A stretch of 11,878 bases of DNA from Nitrospinota bacterium (GTDB taxonomy: Bacteria; Nitrospinota; Nitrospinia; UBA9942). The stretch is from NCBI GenBank assembly GCA_016234205.1, contig JACRGN010000357.1, positions 1 through 11,878 of the forward strand, in the 5' to 3' direction. The translations under genes were made by a program, and so were the position numbers. Of the stretch, positions 5,938 through 11,878 are shown in pieces. The notes beneath the pieces were generated by a model. That model saw nothing but the letters and a program-made list of their open reading frames with translations. It was not told the DNA's origin and ran no database searches. Position 1 is the stretch's first letter; every line of letters starts with the position of its first letter.

Positions 5938-6162
5938 TTATCGTTTACTCCAAATTTCATCTAATTCTTTCATAGGAACAGGACGATAGATTTCATCTTT
6001 TCTTCCTTCAGAAATCATATATTCAAGATATGTTTCTATTCCATTTTTTAATCCTTCAACAGCCTCCTCTTTTGTTTTACCGCAAGAGGCAATATCCAGC
6101 TCTACACAAAGAGAGGCATATTGATTTCCTTCTTTTTTTACCAGACAAGTAAACGATTCCAT
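5938..6162 (-). CDS. Orphan HicB-like antitoxin family protein
   Basis: A 74-residue protein with the partial RNase-H-like HicB fold: FTCLVKKEGNQYASLCVELDIASCGKTKEEAVEGL, quoted here as FTCLVKKEG, YASLCVELDIASCGKT and KEEAVEGLKNGIETYLEYM. No HicA toxin gene is visible on either side, so it is an orphan or a solitary regulator; many HicB-like proteins of this short form exist without HicA. ATG at 6162 is chosen because GGGGGG lies about 6 nt upstream, whereas the ATG at 6177 has no ribosome site. It lies 44 nt upstream of the DGR target gene on the same strand and has its own promoter, so it may lead the DGR transcript. Confidence 0.75.
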   Translation of the reverse strand: MESFTCLVKKEGNQYASLCVELDIASCGKTKEEAVEGLKNGIETYLEYMISEGRKDEIYRPVPMKELDEIWSKR

Positions 6163-6191
6163 CTTTAATCCCCCCATATCAATTTTTTAAT

Positions 6192-6347
6192 TCATCCTTT
6201 ATATTTCAATTGTAATATTTCTTGTATGTAATGGTCAAGGTTATTTAAGTTGTTAGGCTTCATCCACTCAGGAAGCTCTTTAGAATGAATGGGTGATGCG
6301 AAAAATACAAGAATTAAAACAGCATAGATACAAACAGCTATTCTCAT
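6192..6347 (-). pseudogene. Truncated 5' copy of the DGR target gene (51-codon remnant)
   Basis: From 6360 down to about 6255 the sequence is a diverged copy of the target gene's ribosome site, start, signal peptide and first mature residues. The encoded start, MRIAVCIYAVLILVFFASPI then HSKELPEWMKP, matches MRISVYIYPIFLFLIFSASP then LYSKELPDWMKP. Homology stops after the MKP codons, and the frame continues only 20 codons through the hicB promoter before TGA. The ribosome site (AAGGGAGG before ATG) is intact, so a short secreted peptide could still be made. It is most simply a second target gene that lost its body, including any VR, when the hicB segment arrived. Confidence 0.75.
6209..6238 (-). 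promoter_or_regulatory. Promoter of the hicB-like gene
   Basis: On the minus strand, TTGACC (6238-6233) and TACAAT (6214-6209) are separated by 18 nt. The block matches the DUF4258/YgiT promoter at 3196-3167 at 23 of 30 positions. The predicted start near 6202 gives a 40-nt leader with a GGGGGG ribosome site. It lies within the tail of the truncated target gene copy. Confidence 0.55.
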
Positions 6348-6364
6348 AACCGCCTCCCTTATAA

Positions 6365-6447
6365 AGTGTCAGTGATAGTGTCAGTCAGAGAATTAACAGG
6401 TCTAAAGACCTGTTGCTACACCTTGACAGGATTAACAGGATTAATTT
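6365..6447. repeat. Non-coding stretch with hairpin and short direct repeats
   Basis: This stretch between the truncated target copy and the HTH gene holds three things. A 12-bp imperfect tandem repeat lies at 6365-6376 and 6377-6388 (AGTGTCAGTGAT, AGTGTCAGTCAG). A hairpin has arms AACAGGTCT (6395-6403) and AGACCTGTT (6406-6414). ACAGGATTA is then repeated near 6426-6443. The 12-mer ATTAACAGGTCT at 6392-6403 recurs at 5915-5926, upstream of the intact target gene. No further gene is seen up to 6510. Confidence 0.6.
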
Positions 6448-6510
6448 TTTAAATATTTTTATCATGTTTTATCATGTATATCCTGCCTAAAATCAGGTTT
6501 TTTGTTCATA

Positions 6511-7134
6511 CTATTTTTCTTTAAACTTATAATTTCTGATTACAACATCAGGGTCAAGACCGAGATATTTTGCATATGCCTTCAAGAATCCCTTTGAAAA
6601 CACCTCTGCCGGCAACTGTTCAAAATTTTCTTCCTCAAGTGCCTTTAGATACGATGCCCTTATTCTTGTCTTCTGGGCAATCTCATCTATTGTAATACCT
6701 TTCATCTCTCTTATATTTTTAAGATGGGCACCTCCAAATATCGTTGATTCTGTATGTTTAAATGTATTTTTCTCTCCCCTATCCGATTCATCTGTTATGT
6801 CTCTATTACTTTGAATACCATACCCATTATGCTGTATAAATTTACCGGGAACGTCAGAAATATTTCTGTTCCTTAAATTTTCATCAACCTCTATTTTTAA
6901 CACCTCTTTATCATAAAAGAGTCTCTTGTTTTTATCTATGAGAGTTGTATAGGCAGCCTCAATCCTTTTCAGCATATTTGTCTTTTCTTCTTCCGAAAGA
7001 ATACTGTGAGAAGCCAGCGAATCCCTGCTGTATGTTGATACAGCAATGAGATATGCCTGATGTATATCACCCAAATCTGCATTCTCATCTAAATTCAGCA
7101 ATTCATAGTAATTGAGTTCTTCAAGCCTCTTCAT
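6511..7134 (-). CDS. Degenerate J-domain plus RodZ-type HTH protein
   Basis: A 207-residue protein with two recognisable parts. Residues 7-78 follow the J-domain layout (YYELLNLDENADLGDIHQAY, then a helix ending IEAAYTTLIDKNKRLFYDKEV), but the HPD motif needed to stimulate DnaK is missing: YSR stands in its place. Residues 135-197 are an HTH_25 domain like the cytoplasmic part of RodZ (LKNIREMKGITIDEIAQKTR, SYLKALEEENFEQLPAEVF, KGFLKAYAKYLGLDP). There is no transmembrane segment, so it is not full RodZ. It overlaps the MinD-like gene by 14 nt, which suggests the two act together. The role is unknown; a scaffold or DNA-binding partner for the ATPase is plausible. Confidence 0.8.
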   Translation of the reverse strand: MKRLEELNYYELLNLDENADLGDIHQAYLIAVSTYSRDSLASHSILSEEEKTNMLKRIEAAYTTLIDKNKRLFYDKEVLKIEVDENLRNRNISDVPGKFIQHNGYGIQSNRDITDESDRGEKNTFKHTESTIFGGAHLKNIREMKGITIDEIAQKTRIRASYLKALEEENFEQLPAEVFSKGFLKAYAKYLGLDPDVVIRNYKFKEK

Positions 7135-8104
7135 TTCTGCTTTCCTCTACCTCCTCCTGCCCATCAGATAACTTACTTCCGTTTAACAGTTTCTTCATTG
7201 TTAGATTCATGCAAAGCGATGCGCTGCAATTTGGATATTCTGTCACAAGGGGTTTAAATCTCTTTATAGATTCAGAGACCTTTTCATCGTATGGAATATA
7301 ACCCGAATAATCCAGGTCAACACCGAGGTATTTCTTTGTGATATCCTTTATTGAACTTCCAAGAGAGATATTATCATTCTCTCTAACCTGATTTACTATT
7401 AATTTCGGAGAGAATGTATTTATCTTTTTCTTTAAGTCAGCTGCTACTGAACTGTCAATCTGTTTTACTCTCTCCAATAGGTCATAGAGAGTTTTCACAG
7501 ATTCATTCCCCCTCGCCTCTGTCGCCAACCTGAATATATCCTGAAACCTTGAATTATTCAGGGCATTATTAAGCCTTCTTAAGATTGCACACTTTATAAA
7601 CCGATATACATTTTCCACAGAGGTCGGCTCGGGCATAACCACAAGTATATTGGAGTCTGATATGAGAAAAAGGTCAAGGACATTAAACGATGTGCCTGCA
7701 CCGAGGTCAAGGATTACATAATCGGAGTTAAGATTTCTTATATATCTTATAAGTTTCTGTTTCTGGGCAAACGGGATATTTGCTATTGTAAGGAAATCAT
7801 TGGCACCGCTTATAAGTCTTAGATTTTTTATCGGGGTTTCTAAAAGCAGTTCATCTAACGATGTTACTTTTTTCAAGAGAAAATCAGCGATTGTAGTTGA
7901 GGGGTGTCTTATTCCAAGACAGGTGTGAAGATTAGCACCGCCAAGGTCGGCATCAATTATAATAACTCTATTTCCAGCCTTTGCAAGGAGTATCCCTATG
8001 CTTGCTGAAACTACTGTCTTTCCTGTTCCCCCCTTACCCCCTCCTACTGCCCAAATCTGTTTTCTGGGTTCGTCAGGGATTATTGGCGTATCTATATTAG
8101 ACAT
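7121..8104 (-). CDS. MinD/FlhG-like P-loop ATPase
   Basis: A 327-residue MinD/ParA-superfamily ATPase. The deviant Walker A KGGTGKT is at residues 24-30, with switch-I Asp51/Asp53 in VIIIDADLGGANLH and Walker B YVILDLGAG around Asp133. The sequence around TCLGIRHPSTTIADFL resembles FlhG (FleN/YlxH), which sets flagellar number and placement. However, the N-terminal activating helix of FlhG and the MinD membrane-targeting C-terminal helix are both absent; the tail is acidic (EEVEESRNEEA). It is first in a two-gene unit with the J/HTH protein and is transcribed away from a motility-related cluster. FlhG-like is more likely than MinD, but a ParA-type role in other polar positioning cannot be excluded. 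Confidence 0.82.
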   Translation of the reverse strand: MSNIDTPIIPDEPRKQIWAVGGGKGGTGKTVVSASIGILLAKAGNRVIIIDADLGGANLHTCLGIRHPSTTIADFLLKKVTSLDELLLETPIKNLRLISGANDFLTIANIPFAQKQKLIRYIRNLNSDYVILDLGAGTSFNVLDLFLISDSNILVVMPEPTSVENVYRFIKCAILRRLNNALNNSRFQDIFRLATEARGNESVKTLYDLLERVKQIDSSVAADLKKKINTFSPKLIVNQVRENDNISLGSSIKDITKKYLGVDLDYSGYIPYDEKVSESIKRFKPLVTEYPNCSASLCMNLTMKKLLNGSKLSDGQEEVEESRNEEA

Positions 8105-8150
8105 TTAAAACCACACTATCCAAGCCCTTACTAATATCAAGGAAGGGTTC

Positions 8151-8214
8151 ACCCCGTTAGATATTTGCTAACGAATGGGAATAATTCTATTGAAAATCTA
8201 TTATCTAACGGGGT
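8151..8214. repeat. Inverted repeat with ACCCCGTTAG ends
   Basis: ACCCCGTTAGATA (8151-8163) and its exact complement TATCTAACGGGGT (8202-8214) enclose 38 nt. A third copy of the core in inverse orientation, CTAACG at 8168-8173, allows a smaller competing hairpin with CGTTAG at 8155-8160. It lies in the leader of the MinD-like gene. It is a MITE/REP-like element or a leader structure; there is no coding potential. Confidence 0.65.
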
Positions 8215-8238
8215 TCAGTTGTTATTATTTCTAAGGAG

Positions 8239-8285
8239 AATATAACAGAAAACATTTGACAAATCAATCCTTATATCTGTATCAT
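8239..8285. promoter_or_regulatory. Probable divergent promoters between the ATPase and membrane-protein genes
   Basis: On the plus strand, TTGACA (8256-8261) and TATCAT (8280-8285) are 18 nt apart. On the minus strand, TTGATT (8267-8262) and TATATT (8244-8239) are 17 nt apart. The -35 boxes overlap back to back, so the two directions may compete. Pattern evidence only. Confidence 0.4.
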
Positions 8286-8301
8286 TTCAGAACAAAACCA
8301 T

Positions 8302-8373
8302 GCCACAAAGACACCAAGACACGAAGATTAAGAAATTATTTTTTATTCTTTGTGCCTTTGTGTCTTGGTGGCT
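8302..8373. repeat. Palindromic repeat, ACCAAGACAC family, copy 1
   Basis: The left arm GCCACAAAGACACCAAGACAC and the right arm CTTTGTGCCTTTGTGTCTTGG (each quoted in about 20 bases) form a long imperfect inverted repeat around an A/T-rich centre. A diverged second copy lies at 10831-10897. Copies of this type are dispersed in several environmental bacterial genomes. The right end is followed by TATAATTTCC, as in copy 2. Confidence 0.75.
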
Positions 8374-8393
8374 ATATAATTTCCTATATTTAA

Positions 8394-8726
8394 ATGAGAC
8401 TATTAAAAGAAAATTTCCTACACTTTTTTAACACATTTGACTTTTCTGACCTGTTAAACCTTATCAGTAATAAAAGGACAATTAATTACCTTCTGAACTG
8501 GAAATTTATTGCTGTTATTGTTGTATTGTGCATAATCTCTATTTTTGAGAGATGGAGGGGAATACTTTTAAATGTAATATATAATATTGCCATCTTCTCA
8601 TATATCTTTATTGTATTAGTTATCCTGAAAAACTCAGATATTGGTAGTGCTCCTGTTTTTTTATTCATGATTACAAACCTTGCAGGTGCTATTGGTATAA
8701 GTGTTTATAGATACCTGATGAAGTAA
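8394..8726 (+). CDS. Small three-helix membrane protein, function unknown
   Basis: A 110-residue protein I do not recognise. After a 35-residue amphipathic N-terminus come three predicted transmembrane segments: about 36-51 (KFIAVIVVLCIISIF), 56-78 (ILLNVIYNIAIFSYIFIVLV) and 86-106 (PVFLFMITNLAGAIGISVY). ATG at 8394 is the first in-frame start after a TAA at 8391; there is no Shine-Dalgarno site, and TATAAT at 8375-8380 is close upstream. It lies alone between two palindromic repeats and diverges from the MinD-like gene. The hydrophobic pattern and codon use support a real gene; its role is unknown. Confidence 0.6.
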   Translation: MRLLKENFLHFFNTFDFSDLLNLISNKRTINYLLNWKFIAVIVVLCIISIFERWRGILLNVIYNIAIFSYIFIVLVILKNSDIGSAPVFLFMITNLAGAIGISVYRYLMK

Positions 8727-8770
8727 TATGAAACACTAAATCTCAAAGAGATATAAAGAATGATAAAAAT

Positions 8771-8838
8771 GTCATTCCTGCGAAAGCAGGAATCCAGAAA
8801 GCAAAAAAGACTGGATTCCGTGTCAAGCACGGAATGAC
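8771..8838. repeat. Palindromic GTCATTCC repeat upstream of the DUF362 gene
   Basis: The ends GTCATTCC (8771) and GGAATGAC (ending 8838) are inverted repeats. Inside, GGAATCCAG (8789-8797) and CTGGATTCC (8811-8819) pair, and each half also forms its own hairpin (CCTGCGAAAGCAGG; CCGTGTCAAGCACGG). This is the common dispersed repeat seen in many proteobacteria and Nitrospirota. It ends a few bases before the ribosome site of the next gene and fills most of the 130-nt gap. Confidence 0.85.
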
Positions 8839-8856
8839 AAGTAGAGGTATTTTCGT

Positions 8857-9975
8857 ATGAAAAGTAAAGTATTTTTTACAGATTTGAGAGTAACACCACA
8901 GCAGAATATCTTTAAGAAGCTGGATAAACTTCTCGTTAAGTCTGAGTTCAATAATATAATTGAAAAAGGTGACCTTACAGCCATAAAACTTCATTTTGGG
9001 GAGAGGGGGAACACATCTTATGTAAAACCAATTTATCTGAGAAGGATTGTTGATAAAGTCAAAAGTCTTGGCGGGATGCCATTTCTTACAGATACAAATA
9101 CCCTCTATGTAGGCAATAGAAAAGAATCAGTTACACACATAGAGACTGCAATTGGAAATGGCTTTGACTATTCGGTTGTCAATGCACCAATAATAATAGC
9201 TGACGGACTTAGGGGAAAATCATACGAGATGGTCAGGATTGACAAAAAATGGTATAAGGAAGTAGATATTGCATCAGAAATTCATAATGCAGATTCTCTT
9301 ATTGCAGTTACTCATTTCAAATGCCATGAGCTAAGCGGCATTGGCGGTGTAATAAAAAATATAGGGATGGGGTGTGCAACACTGAAAGGGAAACTGAATC
9401 AGCATTCAAGTGTCAAGCCCTTTGTGGTGGTGGATAAATGCACAGGCTGTATGAGGTGCATACCATGGTGTCCTGTAGAGGGTGCCATTGTAAAGATTGA
9501 AAACAATAAAAAGGTCAAGATAGTCTCTGAGATTTGTATAGGCTGTGGCGAGTGCATACTTCCATGCAGGGATGGTGCTATTAAAATCAAATGGGATGCG
9601 GATACAGGCAGTATGCAGGAGAAGATGGTTGAGCATGTCTATGCGGCACTACAGAAAAAGAAAGGCAAATACATATTTATATCTTTTCTAACCCAGATAA
9701 GTCCCGCCTGTGACTGCTATCCTGCAAGTGATACACCTGTTGTAGAAGATATAGGAATATTGATTTCAAAAGACCCCGTTGCAATAGACCAGGCATCAGC
9801 AGATTTGGTCAATAATCAGCAGGGAAACAGAAATTCCAAATTGACCCGTAATTTTGAGCCGGGAGAGGATAAATTCAGGGGTGTATATCCTGAAATTGAC
9901 TGGACGGTTCAGCTTAAATATGGCGAAGAGATAGGGCTCGGCTCAAGAGAATATGAGTTAATCAAGCTTGCTTAG
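8857..9975 (+). CDS. DUF362 protein with two [4Fe-4S] ferredoxin motifs
   Basis: A 372-residue iron-sulfur protein. Residues 1-190 and 250-372 form the DUF362 domain (LTAIKLHFGERGNTSYVKP, LIAVTHFKCHELSGIGGVIK, KDPVAIDQASADLV), split by a bacterial ferredoxin pair. Cluster ligands are C195/C198/C201/C205 (CTGCMRCIPWCP) and C227/C230/C233/C237 (CIGCGECILPCRDG). DUF362 proteins are widespread in anaerobes; the electron partner and reaction are generally unknown. No signal peptide is present, so it is cytoplasmic. GAGG lies about 10 nt before the ATG. It is probably monocistronic, because a strong promoter follows it at once. Confidence 0.9.
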   Translation: MKSKVFFTDLRVTPQQNIFKKLDKLLVKSEFNNIIEKGDLTAIKLHFGERGNTSYVKPIYLRRIVDKVKSLGGMPFLTDTNTLYVGNRKESVTHIETAIGNGFDYSVVNAPIIIADGLRGKSYEMVRIDKKWYKEVDIASEIHNADSLIAVTHFKCHELSGIGGVIKNIGMGCATLKGKLNQHSSVKPFVVVDKCTGCMRCIPWCPVEGAIVKIENNKKVKIVSEICIGCGECILPCRDGAIKIKWDADTGSMQEKMVEHVYAALQKKKGKYIFISFLTQISPACDCYPASDTPVVEDIGILISKDPVAIDQASADLVNNQQGNRNSKLTRNFEPGEDKFRGVYPEIDWTVQLKYGEEIGLGSREYELIKLA

Positions 9976-9978
9976 GTA

Positions 9979-10006
9979 TTGACAAAATGGGTTCTGGGTA
10001 TATAAT
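9979..10006 (+). promoter_or_regulatory. Consensus sigma70 promoter giving an almost leaderless mRNA
   Basis: Perfect TTGACA (9979-9984) and perfect TATAAT (10001-10006) are separated by 16 nt. The expected start is near 10013, two bases before the ATG at 10015, and there is no ribosome site before that ATG. It starts four bases after the end of the DUF362 gene and would drive the three following genes. Confidence 0.75.
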
Positions 10007-10014
10007 AAACTCAA

Positions 10015-10344
10015 ATGGCAGAACTTATTAATTTACAACAGGTTTTATCTATGAGCGGGGCTGTTGAAAAAGTTCAACAGGTTCAGCAGCAGCAGACTGT
10101 TGTGCATGGGGAGCAGTTCTCTGCCGCACTCAGGGTTCAGGATGACCTTAAAAGGAATGAAGTCCCCACTACTGAAAAGACAGAAGAACCAAATATAAGA
10201 GAGGAATATACGGAAGGGGGCGGAGTAAAATACAGATATCGCCCCGTCAAGACCAAAAGAAAGACAGAAGAAATAACAGAGGAGATAAAGGAAGAGGTAA
10301 AAATTGATACAGGAGAGGGAAAGATAATTGATGTAATTGTATGA
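10015..10344 (+). CDS. Small charged protein of unknown function, motility-cluster neighbour
   Basis: A 109-residue hydrophilic protein I do not recognise. The N-terminus is Gln-rich (VEKVQQVQQQQTVVHGEQF). The second half is strongly Lys/Glu-rich (TKRKTEEITEEIKEEV) and ends in a short hydrophobic tail, IIDVIV. No signal peptide or membrane helix is seen; it is probably partly disordered. Its stop overlaps the next ATG by four bases, so it is co-translated with the DUF2802 protein. ATG at 10015 fits the promoter as a leaderless start; an in-frame ATG at 10051 with a weak AGG upstream is the alternative. The neighbours suggest a flagellar-assembly link, but nothing in the protein itself shows it. 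Confidence 0.7.
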   Translation: MAELINLQQVLSMSGAVEKVQQVQQQQTVVHGEQFSAALRVQDDLKRNEVPTTEKTEEPNIREEYTEGGGVKYRYRPVKTKRKTEEITEEIKEEVKIDTGEGKIIDVIV

Positions 10345-10811
10345 ACAGATGGCTGATATTGCAGTTTGCAGTAGATATTCTTCTCTTATTAATCATTATA
10401 TTCTATATCTTAAGAGATAGCCTTCCAAGAAACAGAATCCCGGAGACAGCATCAGATGTAAATGAATTAAGACCTATTGCAGAATCCTTAAATCAATTAA
10501 CAACAAAGGCGGAAAAAATAGCTGATAGACTTAAAAATAATATTGAAGAAGAAAAGAGATTTGGCGAGGAACTGCAGGTAATTGTAGATAAAAAAACAAG
10601 GGAATTGAATCTCACAATTCAGAAGGCTGTATCTATATTAAGAAAATTAAAGGAAATCCAGCCTTCTGCCGACATTAACAACAGTTCAATAATTGATAAA
10701 TATGATGAGATATTCAAATTGCATGACACAGGATTAAGTATAAAAGAGATTGCCGAAAAGGTAGGTGCCTCCGAAGGTGAAATTGAGTTGATTTGCAATT
10801 TAAGAAGATAA
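10341..10811 (+). CDS. DUF2802 membrane-anchored coiled-coil protein
   Basis: A 156-residue protein with one N-terminal transmembrane helix (residues 4-24, WLILQFAVDILLLLIIIFYI). A coiled-coil region follows, about 45-110 (LNQLTTKAEKIADRLKNNIE onward), and then a C-terminal DUF2802-type HTH-like segment (KYDEIFKLHDTGLSIKEIAEK, VGASEGEIELICNL). DUF2802 proteins are often encoded beside chemotaxis and flagellar genes; their biochemical role is not established. The ATG overlaps the preceding stop (ATGA), indicating translational coupling. A palindromic repeat separates it from the FliK-like gene. Confidence 0.8.
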   Translation: MNRWLILQFAVDILLLLIIIFYILRDSLPRNRIPETASDVNELRPIAESLNQLTTKAEKIADRLKNNIEEEKRFGEELQVIVDKKTRELNLTIQKAVSILRKLKEIQPSADINNSSIIDKYDEIFKLHDTGLSIKEIAEKVGASEGEIELICNLRR

Positions 10812-10830
10812 GAACAAAAACCTGATTTTT

Positions 10831-10897
10831 GCCAGACACGAAGACACTAAGTAAAAATTATTCTTTATTTCTTTGTGCCTTAGTGTCTTGGTGGCTA
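10831..10897. repeat. Palindromic repeat, ACCAAGACAC family, copy 2
   Basis: GCCAGACACGAAGACACTAAG and CTTTGTGCCTTAGTGTCTTGG (first 20 bases of each are the arms) pair around an A/T-rich loop, as in the copy at 8302-8373. Both copies are preceded by AGAACAAAA and followed by TATAATTTCC, so the repeat unit is longer than the palindrome. It fills the 116-nt gap before the FliK-like gene. Confidence 0.75.
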
Positions 10898-10927
10898 AAG
10901 ATTTTATAATTTCCTTACATCAAAGAA

Positions 10928-11878
10928 ATGGTCAATATAAAGGGCATTCCTGTCAGCATATCAAATCCTGCCATTAAAGACATATCTATAAAATTTACAA
11001 CTGACACTGTTTTAAATCTAAAGATTGGACAGATTCTATCTGGAGAGGTTGTAAATACAATTGACAGTAATAATGCCATTGTGAGATTTAATGAATTTGA
11101 GGTGCTGGCAAATACGACAAAAGAGCTGACTAATGGCGAACCTCTGATAGTAAAGATAGAAAGCCTGAATCCTCAGGTCATAATGAGGCTAATTGAGGCA
11201 GATTCACTTCCTGAAGATAAACTGCTATCTATATTAAAAAGATTGCCCATCCAAAAAGCAGACTTTGGAAAGTCAATTGAAAGCCTGATTAAAACTATTT
11301 CTAACAACATTTCAGATTCTGATTTTAAATCTGAGCCTCTTTTAAAATTTAAAGAGGCTTTATTTAATTTTCCAATAAACCTTTCAGATGATATTAAACC
11401 TGAAGATATAAGGAAAATGATTAAAGATTCTGGCATCTTCTATGAAAATAAAATTTTAAAGTTGTTAGAAACAGGATTATCAAAAGAATCTATTAAGGAA
11501 CTGAATAATGATATTAAAAATAAGTTAATGTTATTTATCAAAGACTATGTGCCCACAAACGATAATTTAAAGATAAATAAAGAATTAGAAAAAGAGTTGA
11601 AAAATTTAATCAGTAATGTTGAATCCCACCAATCAGTTAATATCTTAGCCCAAAGTGATTCAAAAATTAATCCAGAACAGAAGAATTTTATATTCCAAAT
11701 TCCATATTTAATCCAAAACGAATTTAAGACGATAAAATTTTACTTAAAAAATAATAAACAGGGGAAAGGAGAGGAAAAAATAAAGGAAGAATACAGCCTT
11801 GTTTTTATTCTGGATATGATTAATACAGGCATGTTGAGGATAAATGTGAACATAAAAGATAAAAATGTGTATTGCCAT
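10928..11878 (+). CDS. FliK-like flagellar hook-length control protein, partial (runs off the right edge)
   Basis: An open frame of 317 codons from ATG 10928 to the last base of the window with no stop. The N-terminus (LKIGQILSGEVVNTIDSNNA, then a strand-rich stretch with GEPLIVKIESLNPQ) resembles the small beta domain at the start of many FliK-like proteins. The middle is helical, Lys/Asn-rich and of low complexity. The visible C-terminus, EYSLVFILDMINTGMLRINV, matches the start of the conserved Flg_hook domain, which senses hook length and switches export specificity through FlhB. There is no ribosome site, only AAAGAA. The context after a DUF2802 gene supports the call; the diagnostic C-terminus is mostly outside the window. 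Confidence 0.65.
   Translation, partial: MVNIKGIPVSISNPAIKDISIKFTTDTVLNLKIGQILSGEVVNTIDSNNAIVRFNEFEVLANTTKELTNGEPLIVKIESLNPQVIMRLIEADSLPEDKLLSILKRLPIQKADFGKSIESLIKTISNNISDSDFKSEPLLKFKEALFNFPINLSDDIKPEDIRKMIKDSGIFYENKILKLLETGLSKESIKELNNDIKNKLMLFIKDYVPTNDNLKINKELEKELKNLISNVESHQSVNILAQSDSKINPEQKNFIFQIPYLIQNEFKTIKFYLKNNKQGKGEEKIKEEYSLVFILDMINTGMLRINVNIKDKNVYCH

Noticed and set aside
5938..6162. A hicAB pair
   Set aside because: No HicA-like frame with the expected His-containing dsRBD-like pattern is found next to the HicB-like gene on either strand.
6395..6414. AACAGGTCT hairpin as a rho-independent terminator
   Set aside because: No U-run follows on either strand, and half of it recurs upstream of the target gene, which fits a repeat better.
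8743..8994. Minus-strand open frame across the GTCATTCC repeat
   Set aside because: Its peptide (FWIPAFAGMT type) is the usual translation of the dispersed repeat, and it overlaps the DUF362 gene.
8302..10897. Repeats as a CRISPR array
   Set aside because: There are only two diverged copies 2.5 kb apart, palindromic, with genes between them and no spacers or cas genes.

Overview
The window looks like chromosomal DNA from a flagellated Gram-negative bacterium of moderate to low GC content. The evidence is signal peptides for export, a MinD/FlhG-type ATPase, a DUF2802 protein and a FliK-like protein. The mix of genes and the many small palindromic repeats would fit Nitrospirota or a deltaproteobacterium-like lineage, but no marker here fixes the taxon.

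Layout. (1) 1-2517, minus strand: the 5' part of holA (DNA polymerase III delta), a secreted DUF4384 protein, and a secreted TPR-caspase protein coupled to it by an ATGA overlap. (2) 2572-3157, minus strand: a toxin-antitoxin-like pair (DUF4258 protein followed by a YgiT-type zinc-finger protein). (3) 3158-5893, minus strand: a complete diversity-generating retroelement (DGR). In transcription order it has a secreted formylglycine-generating-enzyme-fold target protein whose C-terminus is the variable repeat (VR, 5001-5124), a perfect 10-bp hairpin, avd, a DGR-type reverse transcriptase, the template repeat (TR, 3391-3514) overlapping the end of the RT gene, and a GC-rich structured non-coding tail. 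TR and VR differ at 21 of 124 positions, and all 21 are adenines in the TR coding strand. (4) 5938-6510: an orphan HicB-like gene and a truncated copy of the 5' end of the target gene. (5) 6511-8104, minus strand: a degenerate J-domain/RodZ-type HTH protein and a MinD/FlhG-like ATPase. (6) 8394-11878, plus strand: a small membrane protein, a DUF362 ferredoxin-like protein, an unknown small protein behind a near-consensus promoter with almost no leader, a DUF2802 protein, and the start of a FliK-like gene running off the window.

How it fits together. The RT and Avd would copy the adenine-rich TR into mutagenised cDNA and write it into the VR, changing up to about a dozen exposed residues of a secreted C-type-lectin-fold protein. 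The TA-like genes on both sides share an almost identical promoter. The secreted caspase/DUF4384 pair lies just beyond. Whether the caspase is functionally linked to the diversified protein is open. The right half is an ordinary motility-associated region interrupted by several families of palindromic repeats.
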